A stretch of 64,000 bases of DNA from Tenacibaculum todarodis (lineage in GTDB: Bacteria > Bacteroidota > Bacteroidia > Flavobacteriales > Flavobacteriaceae): NCBI RefSeq assembly GCF_001889045.1, contig NZ_CP018155.1, positions 1,297,001 through 1,361,000 on the forward strand. The letters run 5' to 3'. The notes under the pieces were generated by a model that saw nothing but the letters and a program-made list of their open reading frames with translations, was not told where the DNA came from and searched no databases. Below, piece after piece: positions 55,361 to 64,000 of the stretch (its first letter is position 1; the number at the start of each line of letters is the position of its first letter). A program made the translations under genes and the position numbers.

Positions 55361-55891
55361 ATGGAACCATTTTTAGGTCAGATCCAAGCTTTTGGATTTA
55401 ATTTCGCCCCGAGAGGTTGGGCTTTATGTAACGGACAACTATTACCAATATCAAGTAATTCAGCACTTTTTTCATTATTAGGAACCTCATTTGGTGGAGA
55501 CGGTAGAACTTCTTTTGGTTTACCGGACTTAAGAGGTAGAAGTATTGTACATGTAGGCAATGGCCCTGGATTATCTAACATTAGTTGGGGAGAAAGAGGT
55601 GGAGCTGAACAAGTATATTTAAATACTACCAATATGCCGTCTCACAACCATACAGCTGTAATAAATGCTACCAATGGAGATGGTGATGAATCTATACCAA
55701 ATGGAGGGTTTTTAGCAAATTCTGGAAACATCGATTTTTATGCAGAAGGAAACCAAACTGGTGTTGCTCTTAATAATGGTTCAATTACTGTTGGTAATAC
55801 TGGTGGTAATTTACCATTTCAAAACAGGAACCCTTTTCTAGGTATTTATGTAAGTATAGCAATGCAAGGTATTTTTCCTTCGAGAAACTAA
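55361..55891 (+). CDS. Phage tail collar-domain protein (MdpB type)
   Basis: 176 residues from ATG 55361 (MEPFLGQIQAFGFNFAPRGW); the frame is open 30 codons upstream, but the family begins at this Met. All collar landmarks are present: ALCNGQLLPI, FGGDGRTSFGLPDLRGR, NMPSHNHTA and the C-terminal GIYVSIAMQGIFPSRN. Such proteins occur widely outside phages, often in tandem sets next to secreted proteins, as in the microcystin-related MdpB. There is no signal peptide and no other phage gene here. It opens a four-gene operon, 7 bases before the next gene. Confidence 0.93.
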   Translation: MEPFLGQIQAFGFNFAPRGWALCNGQLLPISSNSALFSLLGTSFGGDGRTSFGLPDLRGRSIVHVGNGPGLSNISWGERGGAEQVYLNTTNMPSHNHTAVINATNGDGDESIPNGGFLANSGNIDFYAEGNQTGVALNNGSITVGNTGGNLPFQNRNPFLGIYVSIAMQGIFPSRN

Positions 55892-55898
55892 GATAGAT

Positions 55899-57035
55899 AT
55901 GAGCATAAAAGTTGGTATTCTTATTCCTAGATCTGACATGTTTCCAACTTTAGGAAAAGATTTTATTAATGGTCTTTCATTAGCTTTTAATAAAGAAGAT
56001 GCTGTTAATATTACATATATTATTGAAGGAGTAGGCAATGCAACTGATGAAAGTGTTTTAAGAATTGCTGAAAAGTTTATTTTACAAGAACAAGTAGATA
56101 TTACTCTTGGGTTTTGTGGATCTAATCTTTTAGAAAGAATTATTAAATTATATGACTCTTATAAAGAACCTTTTATTCATTTAGATTTAGGTGGAATTCT
56201 TTTAGAAACATACCAAACAAGTCCTTATGTTGTTCATCATACATTAAATCTTTGGCAATCATCATTTATTGCAGGCAAATATGCTGCTAATAATATCGGA
56301 AAAAAAGGAGCTTTTTCCACTTCATACTATGACGGTGGTTATCATTTATTAGATGCTTTTATTAGAGGTTACACATCTGAAGGAGGAGAAATAGTACACA
56401 ATTATGTTAGTAATGTAGATTATGATTCAGAGACATTTGAAACTAATTTAATAACTATTCAAGAATTAAAGCCTAATGTCGTTTTTGCTTTATTTAGTTA
56501 TAAAGAAGCAGATAAATTTTTTAATGCTGTTCAAAATTCGCCAATAGATAATTCAATTCCTATAATTAGTATTCCATTAATGGTAGATGAATATTATATG
56601 AAGAATGAATACAACCTTAGCAATGTATATTCTATAGCTTCTTGGTCTTTTAATGACGATTCTTCTAAGATGACTTTATTTAAAGAGCAATACTTAAATA
56701 AATATAATCAACAACCAAATATTTTTAGCCTTTTAGGCAATGAAGCCTACGAAATTATTAAAGTATTTGATTTAAATTATAATGATAAGAAAATTGCAAC
56801 AATACTTAAAAAAAATATAGTAACAACTTGCAGAGGAAAAATAACATACAATACAGCTAATGAATCAGAAATAAAACAATATATTCTTAGGCAATTTAAA
56901 TACGCTGCTTCAGAATCAGAATACCAAAACAGGATTTTATCTAGAATTAACAAACCAGCTTCTTTTGGAATTACAAAAGAAAGAGCTAGCAGTTTAACAA
57001 ACTCTGGATGGAAAAACCCTTATATTTGTACTTAA
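55899..57035 (+). CDS. Type 1 periplasmic-binding-fold protein without signal peptide
   Basis: 378 residues. Peripla_BP_6-like (Leu/Ile/Val receptor) fold: KVGILIPRSDMFPTLGKDFI opens the first lobe, LGFCGSNLLERI and a late TCRGKITYN match family segments. Unusually it begins directly with the fold, with no signal or lipobox, so it is predicted cytoplasmic. That recalls AmiC, a cytoplasmic ligand sensor of the same fold. No transporter permease or ATPase lies nearby. Translated just after the collar gene. Ligand unknown. Confidence 0.85.
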   Translation: MSIKVGILIPRSDMFPTLGKDFINGLSLAFNKEDAVNITYIIEGVGNATDESVLRIAEKFILQEQVDITLGFCGSNLLERIIKLYDSYKEPFIHLDLGGILLETYQTSPYVVHHTLNLWQSSFIAGKYAANNIGKKGAFSTSYYDGGYHLLDAFIRGYTSEGGEIVHNYVSNVDYDSETFETNLITIQELKPNVVFALFSYKEADKFFNAVQNSPIDNSIPIISIPLMVDEYYMKNEYNLSNVYSIASWSFNDDSSKMTLFKEQYLNKYNQQPNIFSLLGNEAYEIIKVFDLNYNDKKIATILKKNIVTTCRGKITYNTANESEIKQYILRQFKYAASESEYQNRILSRINKPASFGITKERASSLTNSGWKNPYICT

Positions 57036-57059
57036 AAATAACTACTAAACTAAACAAAC

Positions 57060-57992
57060 ATGAAAAAAAATTACACAAACAAAATTCTTATTATTTTATT
57101 ATTTATAACCTCTTTAGGTTATAGTCAAACTCTTTTATATACAGAAGACTTTGAAACCTCAGGAGAAGGTACAAGATATAATGGTACTTTTTTGGATGGT
57201 ACGGATGTTATGAATCAAACCAATGCAAATCCTGCTCCTTCTTATATTACCAATCTTGTCGGAATAAACGGAACGGGGTATATATACAGTGAAGATGTAG
57301 ATGGTGCTAATGGTATTAACCTTAATCACCCAACAGGAACACTTACCTTAAACTCACAAAACATTAGTGGTAAAGGTGGTATAGAAGTTTCTATTTTATT
57401 AGCTGAAGCAAGAGCTGATGGTAGATTTGAAGGTAATGAAAAAGTTGAAATACAAGCAGATATTGATGGAGGAGGTTTTACTACTGTTGGAAGATTTACA
57501 GCTAATGGTGCTCCGGTAAACCCTACAATTGGTGGATTTTTAATGGCACAAGACACCAATTTAGATGGAGTAGCAAATGGCTCTACTTTAAATTCAACTT
57601 TAACTGAATATACTTTTGATGTAGATGGTATTGGAACTAATTTAACAGTAAGAGTGGTTATTACAACTGATGGAGGTTCTGAAGAAATTGCTTTTGATTA
57701 TATTAGAATATGGCACAACATTGTATTAAGCACAGAAGATGTTGAGTTATCAAATAATTTAAATGTATATCCTAACCCATCTAATGGAGATATTACTGTT
57801 TTAAATAACTCAAATAAAACGTTAAAAAACATATCTGTTTTTGATTTAAACGGTAGATTAATACATAAACAAACACCATCAAATTCTACAACGCAAAAAA
57901 TTATTTTAAACGGTAAAGTATCATCAGGTATCTATATATTAAAATTAAATTCAGAAGATGCTTCAGTTGTAAAAAGAATTTTAATAAAATAA
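57060..57992 (+). CDS. T9SS type A sorting-domain secreted protein
   Basis: 310 residues. Signal peptide about 1-22 (ending GYSQ), a middle beta-sandwich region (ETFETSGEGTRY-like start, acidic and Gly-rich), and a C-terminal sorting domain from about 225 (NVYPNPSNGDITV ... ISVFDLNGRLIHKQ ... GIYILKL) that directs export by the type IX secretion system. The cargo part has no recognised enzyme motif. It is 24 bases after the binding-fold gene and 2 bases before the next gene. Confidence 0.92.
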   Translation: MKKNYTNKILIILLFITSLGYSQTLLYTEDFETSGEGTRYNGTFLDGTDVMNQTNANPAPSYITNLVGINGTGYIYSEDVDGANGINLNHPTGTLTLNSQNISGKGGIEVSILLAEARADGRFEGNEKVEIQADIDGGGFTTVGRFTANGAPVNPTIGGFLMAQDTNLDGVANGSTLNSTLTEYTFDVDGIGTNLTVRVVITTDGGSEEIAFDYIRIWHNIVLSTEDVELSNNLNVYPNPSNGDITVLNNSNKTLKNISVFDLNGRLIHKQTPSNSTTQKIILNGKVSSGIYILKLNSEDASVVKRILIK

Positions 57993-57994
57993 AT

Positions 57995-58561
57995 ATGAAT
58001 AGACTTAATTTTCTTAAAAATATTTCTTTAGGTGCTGCATCAGTATTATTTTTTCCTTACAGTACCTATTCTAACAATGAAAATTTTAGTTTTGGCTTTC
58101 AACAATTAGAAGGAATGGATTTAATTTCTTCTTTAGGTGAAAAATATTCATTAGAAAAATTAGAATCTAATGGTGGTATTATTGAAAAATTAAATACTTT
58201 AAATTTTTCAATAAATAATAGTAATTTTATACGATTTAACAAAAGCTGTTTCATAAAACCAATAAAAAAATCTTTATTATTTTCTAGTGAAACTAATCTT
58301 CTTATTGTTATAAAGAATAATGGTAGATTAAAACATTATGTTTTAAATGAAGAATTCAGCAAACAATACAGCGATTTTATTCTTAACTATACACATCTAA
58401 TTAAAGATAAAAATATTGATAAAAACAGTGTTTTAAATTTTGTACCTACGGAAGTAATCGAAAATTCTAAAGATCAATTTTCATTTAAAACAACCAATAA
58501 TTCAATTGTAAAAATAAAAAAAACAAAAGGCAGGTTGAATACGTATATTTATTCTAGTTAG
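57995..58561 (+). CDS. Small exported hypothetical with a Tat-like N-terminus
   Basis: 188 residues. The start MNRLNFLKNISLGAASVLFF closely resembles a Tat signal (R-R-x-F-L-K) but has Arg-Leu where a twin arginine is expected, so Sec or Tat export is open. The remainder is a basic, Asn-rich domain with no known motif. It begins 2 bases after the T9SS gene and ends the operon at a strong terminator. Confidence 0.65.
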   Translation: MNRLNFLKNISLGAASVLFFPYSTYSNNENFSFGFQQLEGMDLISSLGEKYSLEKLESNGGIIEKLNTLNFSINNSNFIRFNKSCFIKPIKKSLLFSSETNLLIVIKNNGRLKHYVLNEEFSKQYSDFILNYTHLIKDKNIDKNSVLNFVPTEVIENSKDQFSFKTTNNSIVKIKKTKGRLNTYIYSS

Positions 58562-58596
58562 CTTTAATACTATTTAAGAACAAAACAATTGAAAAT

Positions 58597-58630
58597 AAAA
58601 AAACCGAAACTAAATAGTTTCGGTTTTTTT
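58597..58630. terminator. Bidirectional terminator
   Basis: AAAAAAACCGAAACT/AGTTTCGGTTTTTTT perfect stem with a 4-base loop; T-tracts on both strands serve the collar operon and the DUF3467 gene. Confidence 0.95.
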
Positions 58631-58633
58631 ATT

Positions 58634-58945
58634 TTAAGCCTGTCCTGTTGGTCCAAAATTCATTGGAATTGGAGGTTGCTCATAATCTTTAATTTCACCA
58701 TTTTGTTGTTCAAACTTACGTACATTTTCTGCTAAAGCTTTAGCCAAACGCTTTGCATGTTGCGGTGTTAATATTATTCTAGATTTTACTTTAGCCTTAG
58801 GAACTCCTGGCATAATATTAATAAAATCTACTATAAACTCAGACACAGAGTGATTTATAATTGCTAAGTTACTATAAGTTCCTTCTGCAATTTCTTGTGG
58901 CAATTCTATATTTAATTGATTGTCTTGTTTTTTGTCTTCAGCCAT
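58634..58945 (-). CDS. DUF3467 protein
   Basis: 103 residues, cytoplasmic. The block GTYSNLAIINHSVSEFIVDF and the RIILTPQHAKRLAKALAEN helix are diagnostic of DUF3467, a small family common beside rpoBC in Bacteroidota. Its biochemical role is not established. A terminator for rpoC lies between rpoC and this gene, so it probably has its own promoter. Confidence 0.92.
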   Translation of the reverse strand: MAEDKKQDNQLNIELPQEIAEGTYSNLAIINHSVSEFIVDFINIMPGVPKAKVKSRIILTPQHAKRLAKALAENVRKFEQQNGEIKDYEQPPIPMNFGPTGQA

Positions 58946-59018
58946 AATTCTATTGTTTAATCGTGTATTCGTTTATCTGTGTAATTGTTGTAAATATAAC
59001 CTGTTTATCAAAAATAAA

Positions 59019-59068
59019 AAAAGTTGAATTGAATTGTGTAACAAGTTACCCAAAACAATTCAACTTTT
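59019..59068 (-). terminator. rpoC terminator
   Basis: Perfect 13-bp arms AAAAGTTGAATTG/CAATTCAACTTTT with a 24-base loop; read on the minus strand a T-run follows. Confidence 0.85.
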
Positions 59069-59095
59069 AAACAATTAAACGTTTACACGTTTATT

Positions 59096-62000
59096 TTATA
59101 AACTTTGTTCAATCTCGTCTTTAGGACCTACAATTAATTTATCGTAAGAACGCATACCTGTACCTGCTGGAATTCTCTTACCAACAATTACATTTTCTTT
59201 AAGACCTTCTAATGTATCTATTTTACCGTTTACAGCGGCTTCATTTAATACTTTAGTTGTCTCTTGGAAAGATGCCGCAGAGATAAACGATTTAGTTTGT
59301 AACGATGCTCTTGTAATACCTTGCAACACTTGTTCTGCTGTTGCTGGTTGTGCATCTCTTGCTACTACTAAACTCTTATCATTTCTACGTAAAATTGAAT
59401 TTTCATCACGTAATTTACGTGCAGAAACTAATTGACCTTCTTTTAAGTTTTCTGATTCTCCTGCATCTTCAACAACTTTCATTCCGTAGATTGCATCGTT
59501 ATCTTTGATAAAATCAATCTTATGAACCAATTGGTTTTCTAAGAATAATGTATCTCCAGAATCTATAATCTTAACTTTACGCATCATTTGACGTACTACT
59601 ACCTCAAAGTGCTTGTCATTAATTTTTACACCTTGTAAACGATATACTTCTTGAATTTCGTTTACTAAATATTCTTGAACTGCTCCAGGTCCTTTGATCT
59701 TTAAAATATCAGAAGGAGTTGTTGCACCGTCAGAAAGTGGCATACCTGCTTTAATAAAATCGTTTTCTTGAACTAAGATTTGGTTAGATAGTTTTACTAA
59801 ATACTTTCTAACGTCTTCCGTTTTAGATTCAACAATAATCTCACGATTACCACGCTTAATTTTACCAAATGATACTACACCATCTATTTCTGCAACTACT
59901 GCTGGATTAGAAGGATTACGTGCTTCAAATAATTCTGTTACACGAGGTAAACCTCCAGTAATATCTCCTGCTTTACCAGATTTTCTTGGTATTTTAACAA
60001 GTGTATGACCTGCAGGAACTTTATCTCCATCACTTACCATTAAGTGTGCACCTACTGGTAAACTGTAAGAACGTAAAGCATTACCGTCTTTATCTTCAAT
60101 AATTAAAGAAGCAATAATTTTTTTGTTCTTAGAGTCTGTAATAATTTTTTCTTGGAAACCTGTTTGTTCATCAATTTCAACAGAGTAGTTCATACCTTGT
60201 TCTAAATTGTCAAACTTAACTTTACCTCCAAATTCAGAAACAATTACACCGTTAAATGGATCCCATTGACAAACTGCATCACCTTTTTTGATTGATTTTC
60301 TATCTTTATCAAAAATGTAAGAACCATAAGGAATAATATTAGTACTTAATGTTATACCTGTTTTCTTGTCTTTAATTTTAATTTCTGCAGTTCTAGAAAT
60401 AACAATTTCTACTTCATTACCTTCACTGTCTTTACCCATTACAGTTCTAAGATCTTCTATAGATACTGCTCCGTCATATTTAGCAATCAATTTATTTTCT
60501 TCAGAAATGTTACCAGCAACACCACCAACGTGGAACGTTCTTAATGTTAACTGTGTACCAGGTTCACCAATAGATTGTGCAGCAATTACACCAACAGCTT
60601 CACCAATTTGAACTGGATTACCTGTTGACAATGATTGTCCGTAACATTTACCACATATTCCGCGAGTAGCTTCACATGTTAAGGCAGAACGTACTTCTAC
60701 TCTATCAATCCCTAATTTTTGAATTTTAATTGCTAAAGCATTTGTGATTAACTCACTTGCTGCTACAACTATTTCATCTGTACCTGGTGTAAAAACATCG
60801 TGTAATGCAACTCTACCTGTAATTCTATCACTTAAAGATTCAACGATTTCATCGTTTTTCTTTAATGGAGTAACTTCTAAACCACGTAATGTTCCACAAT
60901 CATCAATATTAACAATAACGTCTTGAGAAACATCTACTAAACGACGTGTTAAATAACCTGCATCGGCTGTTTTTAATGCGGTATCGGCTAATCCTTTACG
61001 CGCACCGTGAGTTGAGATAAAGTATTCAAGAATTGATAATCCTTCCTTAAAGTTAGAAAGAATTGGATTCTCAATAATTTCTCCACCACCTGCAGTAGAT
61101 TTTTTAGGTTTTGCCATTAATCCACGCATACCTGTTAACTGACGAATCTGTTCTTTAGATCCACGAGCTCCAGAATCAAGCATCATATATACTGAGTTGA
61201 AACCTTGTTGGTCTTCACGTAAATTTTTCATTGATAATTCAGTTAATCTGTTGTTGGTAGAACCCCAAACATCAATTACCTGATTATAACGCTCTTTTTG
61301 CGTTAACATACCCATGTTATAGTTTCCTACAATTGCATCTACCTCTGTACGAGCTTCATCAATCATAGATTGCTTTTCATCAGGAATAATAATATCACCT
61401 AATGAGAATGATAAACCACCTTGAAAGGCAAATTTATATCCCATATTCTTAATTTGGTCTAAGAATTCTCCAGTTGTAGGAATATCGGTAGCTCTTAAAA
61501 TACCATCAATAATACCACGTAAGTTTTTCTTAGTTAATACCTCATTAATATATCCTGCTTTTTCTGGTACTTTTTCGTTAAATAATACACGTCCAACAGT
61601 AGTTTCAATAATTCTTGTAACTATTTCTCCGTTTTCATCTATATCTTTTGTTCTAACTTTTATACCTGCATTTAAGTCAACTTTTTCCTCATTAAAAGCA
61701 ATATTTACTTCTTCTGGAGAGTAAAAGGTTAATCCTTCACCTTTAATAGGTACTTCTTTTGTAGACTTTCTAAGCTTAGTCATATAATATAAACCAAGTA
61801 CCATATCCTGAGAAGGTACCGTAATTGGAGCACCGTTTGCAGGGTTTAAGATATTATGAGAACCCAACATTAATAGTTGTGCTTCTAAAATAGCTTCTGG
61901 TCCTAATGGTAAGTGAACCGCCATTTGATCTCCATCAAAATCGGCATTAAATGCAGAACACGCTAATGGGTGTAACTGTATTGCTTTACCTTCAATTAAT

Positions 62001-63370
62001 TTTGGTTGGAATGCTTGTATACCAAGTCTGTGTAATGTAGGCGCACGGTTTAATAAAACTGGGTGTCCTTTAATTACATTTTCTAAAATATCCCAAACAA
62101 CTGGTTCTTTTCTGTCTATAATTTTCTTTGCAGATTTTACAGTTTTTACAATTCCTCTTTCAATTAGTTTTCTAATTACAAAAGGCTTGTAAAGTTCTGC
62201 TGCCATATCTTTTGGGATACCACATTCTGAAAGTTTTAATTCTGGTCCAACAACAATTACAGAACGAGCTGAATAATCTACACGTTTACCAAGTAAGTTT
62301 TGACGGAAACGTCCTTGCTTACCTTTTAATGAATCTGATAAAGATTTTAATGGTCTGTTAGATTCTGTTTTTACTGCTGATGATTTACGTGTGTTGTCAA
62401 ATAATGAATCTACAGATTCTTGTAACATACGTTTTTCATTACGTAAAATAACTTCTGGAGCTTTAATCTCCATTAATCTTTTTAAACGATTGTTACGTAT
62501 AATTACTCTACGATATAAATCATTTAAATCTGAAGTTGCAAAACGACCTCCATCTAATGGAACTAATGGACGTAATTCTGGTGGTGTTACCGGAACTACT
62601 TTCATAATCATCCATTCTGGACGATTGTCTCTATTTTTCTGAGAATCTTTAAATGCTTCAACAACATTTAAACGTTTTAATGCTTCAGTTTTACGTTGTT
62701 TAGAAGTTTCTGTGTTTGCTTTATGACGTAATTCGTACGATAATGATTCTAAATCAATACGTGCTAATAAATCAATTAAACATTCAGCTCCCATTTTAGC
62801 GATAAACTTATTTGGGTCAGAATCATCTAAATATTGGTTTTCTTGTGGTAACTCGTCAGCAATATCTAAATATTCTTCTTCAGTTAAGAAATCCATTTTT
62901 TGTAATGGTTCTCCTTCTACGTTTTTAGCAATACCTGGTTGTATAACCACATAACGCTCGTAGTAGATTATCATATCTAATTTCTTAGATGGTAATCCTA
63001 AAAGGTAACCCATTTTGTTTGGTAACGAACGGAAATACCAGATATGAGCAACAGGAACTACTAAATTAATGTGTCCTACTCTATCTCTACGTACTTTCTT
63101 TTCAGTTACTTCTACACCACAACGATCACAAACAATTCCTTTATAACGGATTCTTTTGTATTTACCACAAGCACATTCATAGTCTTTTACAGGACCAAAA
63201 ATACGCTCACAGAATAAACCATCTCTTTCCGGTTTATGTGTACGATAGTTGATAGTTTCTGGTTTTAAAACTTCTCCTTTAGAAATCTCTAAGATTGCTT
63301 CTGGAGACGATAAACCAATTGAAATTTTATTAAACTTTTTTACAGTGTACTTTTCGTTTCTTCTTGCCAT
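59096..63370 (-). CDS. rpoC: RNA polymerase beta-prime subunit
   Basis: 1424 residues, usual for Bacteroidota. Catalytic magnesium motif NADFDGDQM, zinc-finger cysteines in [20 protein letters not shown], second zinc site [13 protein letters not shown], and the trigger-loop region ([16 protein letters not shown]). Transcribes all genes with alpha, beta and omega. It follows rpoB by 99 bases containing two hairpins. Confidence 0.99.
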   Translation of the reverse strand: MARRNEKYTVKKFNKISIGLSSPEAILEISKGEVLKPETINYRTHKPERDGLFCERIFGPVKDYECACGKYKRIRYKGIVCDRCGVEVTEKKVRRDRVGHINLVVPVAHIWYFRSLPNKMGYLLGLPSKKLDMIIYYERYVVIQPGIAKNVEGEPLQKMDFLTEEEYLDIADELPQENQYLDDSDPNKFIAKMGAECLIDLLARIDLESLSYELRHKANTETSKQRKTEALKRLNVVEAFKDSQKNRDNRPEWMIMKVVPVTPPELRPLVPLDGGRFATSDLNDLYRRVIIRNNRLKRLMEIKAPEVILRNEKRMLQESVDSLFDNTRKSSAVKTESNRPLKSLSDSLKGKQGRFRQNLLGKRVDYSARSVIVVGPELKLSECGIPKDMAAELYKPFVIRKLIERGIVKTVKSAKKIIDRKEPVVWDILENVIKGHPVLLNRAPTLHRLGIQAFQPKLIEGKAIQLHPLACSAFNADFDGDQMAVHLPLGPEAILEAQLLMLGSHNILNPANGAPITVPSQDMVLGLYYMTKLRKSTKEVPIKGEGLTFYSPEEVNIAFNEEKVDLNAGIKVRTKDIDENGEIVTRIIETTVGRVLFNEKVPEKAGYINEVLTKKNLRGIIDGILRATDIPTTGEFLDQIKNMGYKFAFQGGLSFSLGDIIIPDEKQSMIDEARTEVDAIVGNYNMGMLTQKERYNQVIDVWGSTNNRLTELSMKNLREDQQGFNSVYMMLDSGARGSKEQIRQLTGMRGLMAKPKKSTAGGGEIIENPILSNFKEGLSILEYFISTHGARKGLADTALKTADAGYLTRRLVDVSQDVIVNIDDCGTLRGLEVTPLKKNDEIVESLSDRITGRVALHDVFTPGTDEIVVAASELITNALAIKIQKLGIDRVEVRSALTCEATRGICGKCYGQSLSTGNPVQIGEAVGVIAAQSIGEPGTQLTLRTFHVGGVAGNISEENKLIAKYDGAVSIEDLRTVMGKDSEGNEVEIVISRTAEIKIKDKKTGITLSTNIIPYGSYIFDKDRKSIKKGDAVCQWDPFNGVIVSEFGGKVKFDNLEQGMNYSVEIDEQTGFQEKIITDSKNKKIIASLIIEDKDGNALRSYSLPVGAHLMVSDGDKVPAGHTLVKIPRKSGKAGDITGGLPRVTELFEARNPSNPAVVAEIDGVVSFGKIKRGNREIIVESKTEDVRKYLVKLSNQILVQENDFIKAGMPLSDGATTPSDILKIKGPGAVQEYLVNEIQEVYRLQGVKINDKHFEVVVRQMMRKVKIIDSGDTLFLENQLVHKIDFIKDNDAIYGMKVVEDAGESENLKEGQLVSARKLRDENSILRRNDKSLVVARDAQPATAEQVLQGITRASLQTKSFISAASFQETTKVLNEAAVNGKIDTLEGLKENVIVGKRIPAGTGMRSYDKLIVGPKDEIEQSL

Positions 63371-63397
63371 AATGGATGGTCAAATTTTAAATTGAAC

Positions 63398-63454
63398 GTC
63401 TCTAACGAGACTAATATTGAAAAAATGATTTGCCGTTGGGTAAAATACCCAACG
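63398..63454 (-). other. Two hairpins between rpoB and rpoC
   Basis: GTCTC-TAAC-GAGAC at 63398-63411 and the stronger CGTTGGGTA-AAA-TACCCAACG at 63434-63454 (9-bp perfect stem). No T-tract follows on the minus strand, so they are not simple terminators; RNA processing or attenuation between the two subunit genes is possible. Confidence 0.6.
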
Positions 63455-63469
63455 ACGCTTCACTGTTTA

Positions 63470-64000
63470 TTACTCTTCTAACTTAACGTCTAATCCAAGA
63501 CCTTTAAGTTCGTGCATTAATACATTGAACGATTCTGGTAAACCTGGTTCTGGCATAGTTTCACCTTTAACAATACTTTCGTATGTTTTAGCTCTTCCCA
63601 TTACATCATCAGATTTTACAGTTAAGATTTCTCTTAAGATACTTGATGCACCATAAGCCTCAAGTGCCCAAACTTCCATCTCTCCAAAACGCTGACCTCC
63701 AAATTGTGCTTTACCACCTAAAGGTTGTTGTGTAATTAATGAATATGGTCCAATAGAACGTGCGTGCATTTTATCTTCAATCATGTGTCCTAACTTAATC
63801 ATATAAATGATACCAACTGTTGCTGGTTGATCGAAACGTTTTCCTGTTCCACCATCATATAAATAAGTATGTCCAAATCTTGGCACACCTGCTTCATCAG
63901 TAATTCCATTGATTTGATCTAAAGATGCTCCATCAAAAATTGGTGTTGCATATTTAGTTCCTAATTTTTGACCTGCCCAACCAAGAACAGTTTCATAAAT
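63470..64000 (-). CDS. rpoB: RNA polymerase beta subunit, C-terminal part only
   Basis: 177 codons before the window edge cuts the gene; the 5' part lies beyond 64000. The sequence [14 protein letters not shown] ... [19 protein letters not shown] ... [20 protein letters not shown] is the universally conserved C-terminus of the beta subunit, including the clamp region that contacts beta-prime. The frame is continuous to the edge without any internal stop. Stop at 63470-63472 (minus strand). Confidence 0.98.
   Translation of the reverse strand: MYETVLGWAGQKLGTKYATPIFDGASLDQINGITDEAGVPRFGHTYLYDGGTGKRFDQPATVGIIYMIKLGHMIEDKMHARSIGPYSLITQQPLGGKAQFGGQRFGEMEVWALEAYGASSILREILTVKSDDVMGRAKTYESIVKGETMPEPGLPESFNVLMHELKGLGLDVKLEE

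Noticed and set aside
55361..55891. Prophage remnant, because of the tail collar protein
   Set aside because: No integrase, capsid, terminase or other tail gene is nearby, and collar-domain proteins are common chromosomal genes in Bacteroidota; neighbours are T9SS and binding-fold genes.
63470..63886. A separate short gene starting at 63886
   Set aside because: The frame continues without stop to the window edge and reads as the conserved RpoB C-terminus, so this is the end of rpoB.

Overview
The window reads as a chromosomal segment of a low-G+C marine-type Bacteroidota, most likely Flavobacteriaceae (Polaribacter/Tenacibaculum-like; genus is inference). Supporting signs are a type IX secretion sorting domain, Bacteroidota-specific families (DUF3467, DUF2490, DUF4369, long-form isocitrate lyase), few Shine-Dalgarno sequences, several TAnnTTTG-type -7 promoter boxes, and flavobacterial dispersed palindromes. 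I see no rRNA, tRNA, CRISPR array, insertion sequence or prophage.

Layout. (1) 1-8317, minus strand: an eight-gene co-oriented module with a coiled-coil protein, an AAA+ ATPase, a DUF6638-like protein, four predicted membrane proteins (two tiny or cut by the window edge) and a protein of unknown family. No gene in it has an assigned function, and it is the best candidate here for an undescribed multi-protein system. (2) 8450-15186: glyoxylate shunt genes aceB-aceA, a divergent RamB/ScfR-like regulator with a palindromic operator candidate, and an acyl-CoA carboxylase beta subunit. (3) 15199-18107: a secreted protein, a YebC-family protein and two small envelope proteins. (4) 18113-23313: menaquinone genes menE, menC and menA, mixed with a CPBP protease, an SRPBCC protein and a four-helix-bundle gene broken by a nonsense codon. 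(5) 23372-30494: two Fe-S electron-transfer proteins, an MCE/MlaD protein and an amidase, then divergent lptD. (6) 30550-36433: ridA, then pfkA-gap-gap-mgsA opposite a sodium/solute symporter, with repeated operator-like sequences between. (7) 36448-46003: tamB divergent from tsaD, an LTA-synthase-like sulfatase, two thioredoxin-fold proteins and an S1/P1 nuclease. (8) 46128-48753: an SPFH protein in a five-gene run that includes two 52-54 aa proteins. (9) 48754-55210: a repeat-filled spacer, a large Asp-box propeller protein, and DUF2490, DUF819 and DUF4369 proteins. (10) 55361-58561: a compact four-gene operon with a tail-collar protein, a substrate-binding-fold protein lacking a signal peptide, a T9SS cargo protein and a small exported protein. 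(11) 58634-64000: DUF3467, rpoC and the 3' end of rpoB.

Two dispersed repeat families run through the spacers: a short GTCATTCCTGC palindrome at five loci, and a longer structured element at three loci. Several gene starts were moved downstream of the longest ORF (menA, the Asp-box protein, the DUF4369 lipoprotein, the collar protein, tsaD) on signal-peptide, repeat or promoter evidence. All functional statements come from sequence reading and memory of protein families; no database search was run.
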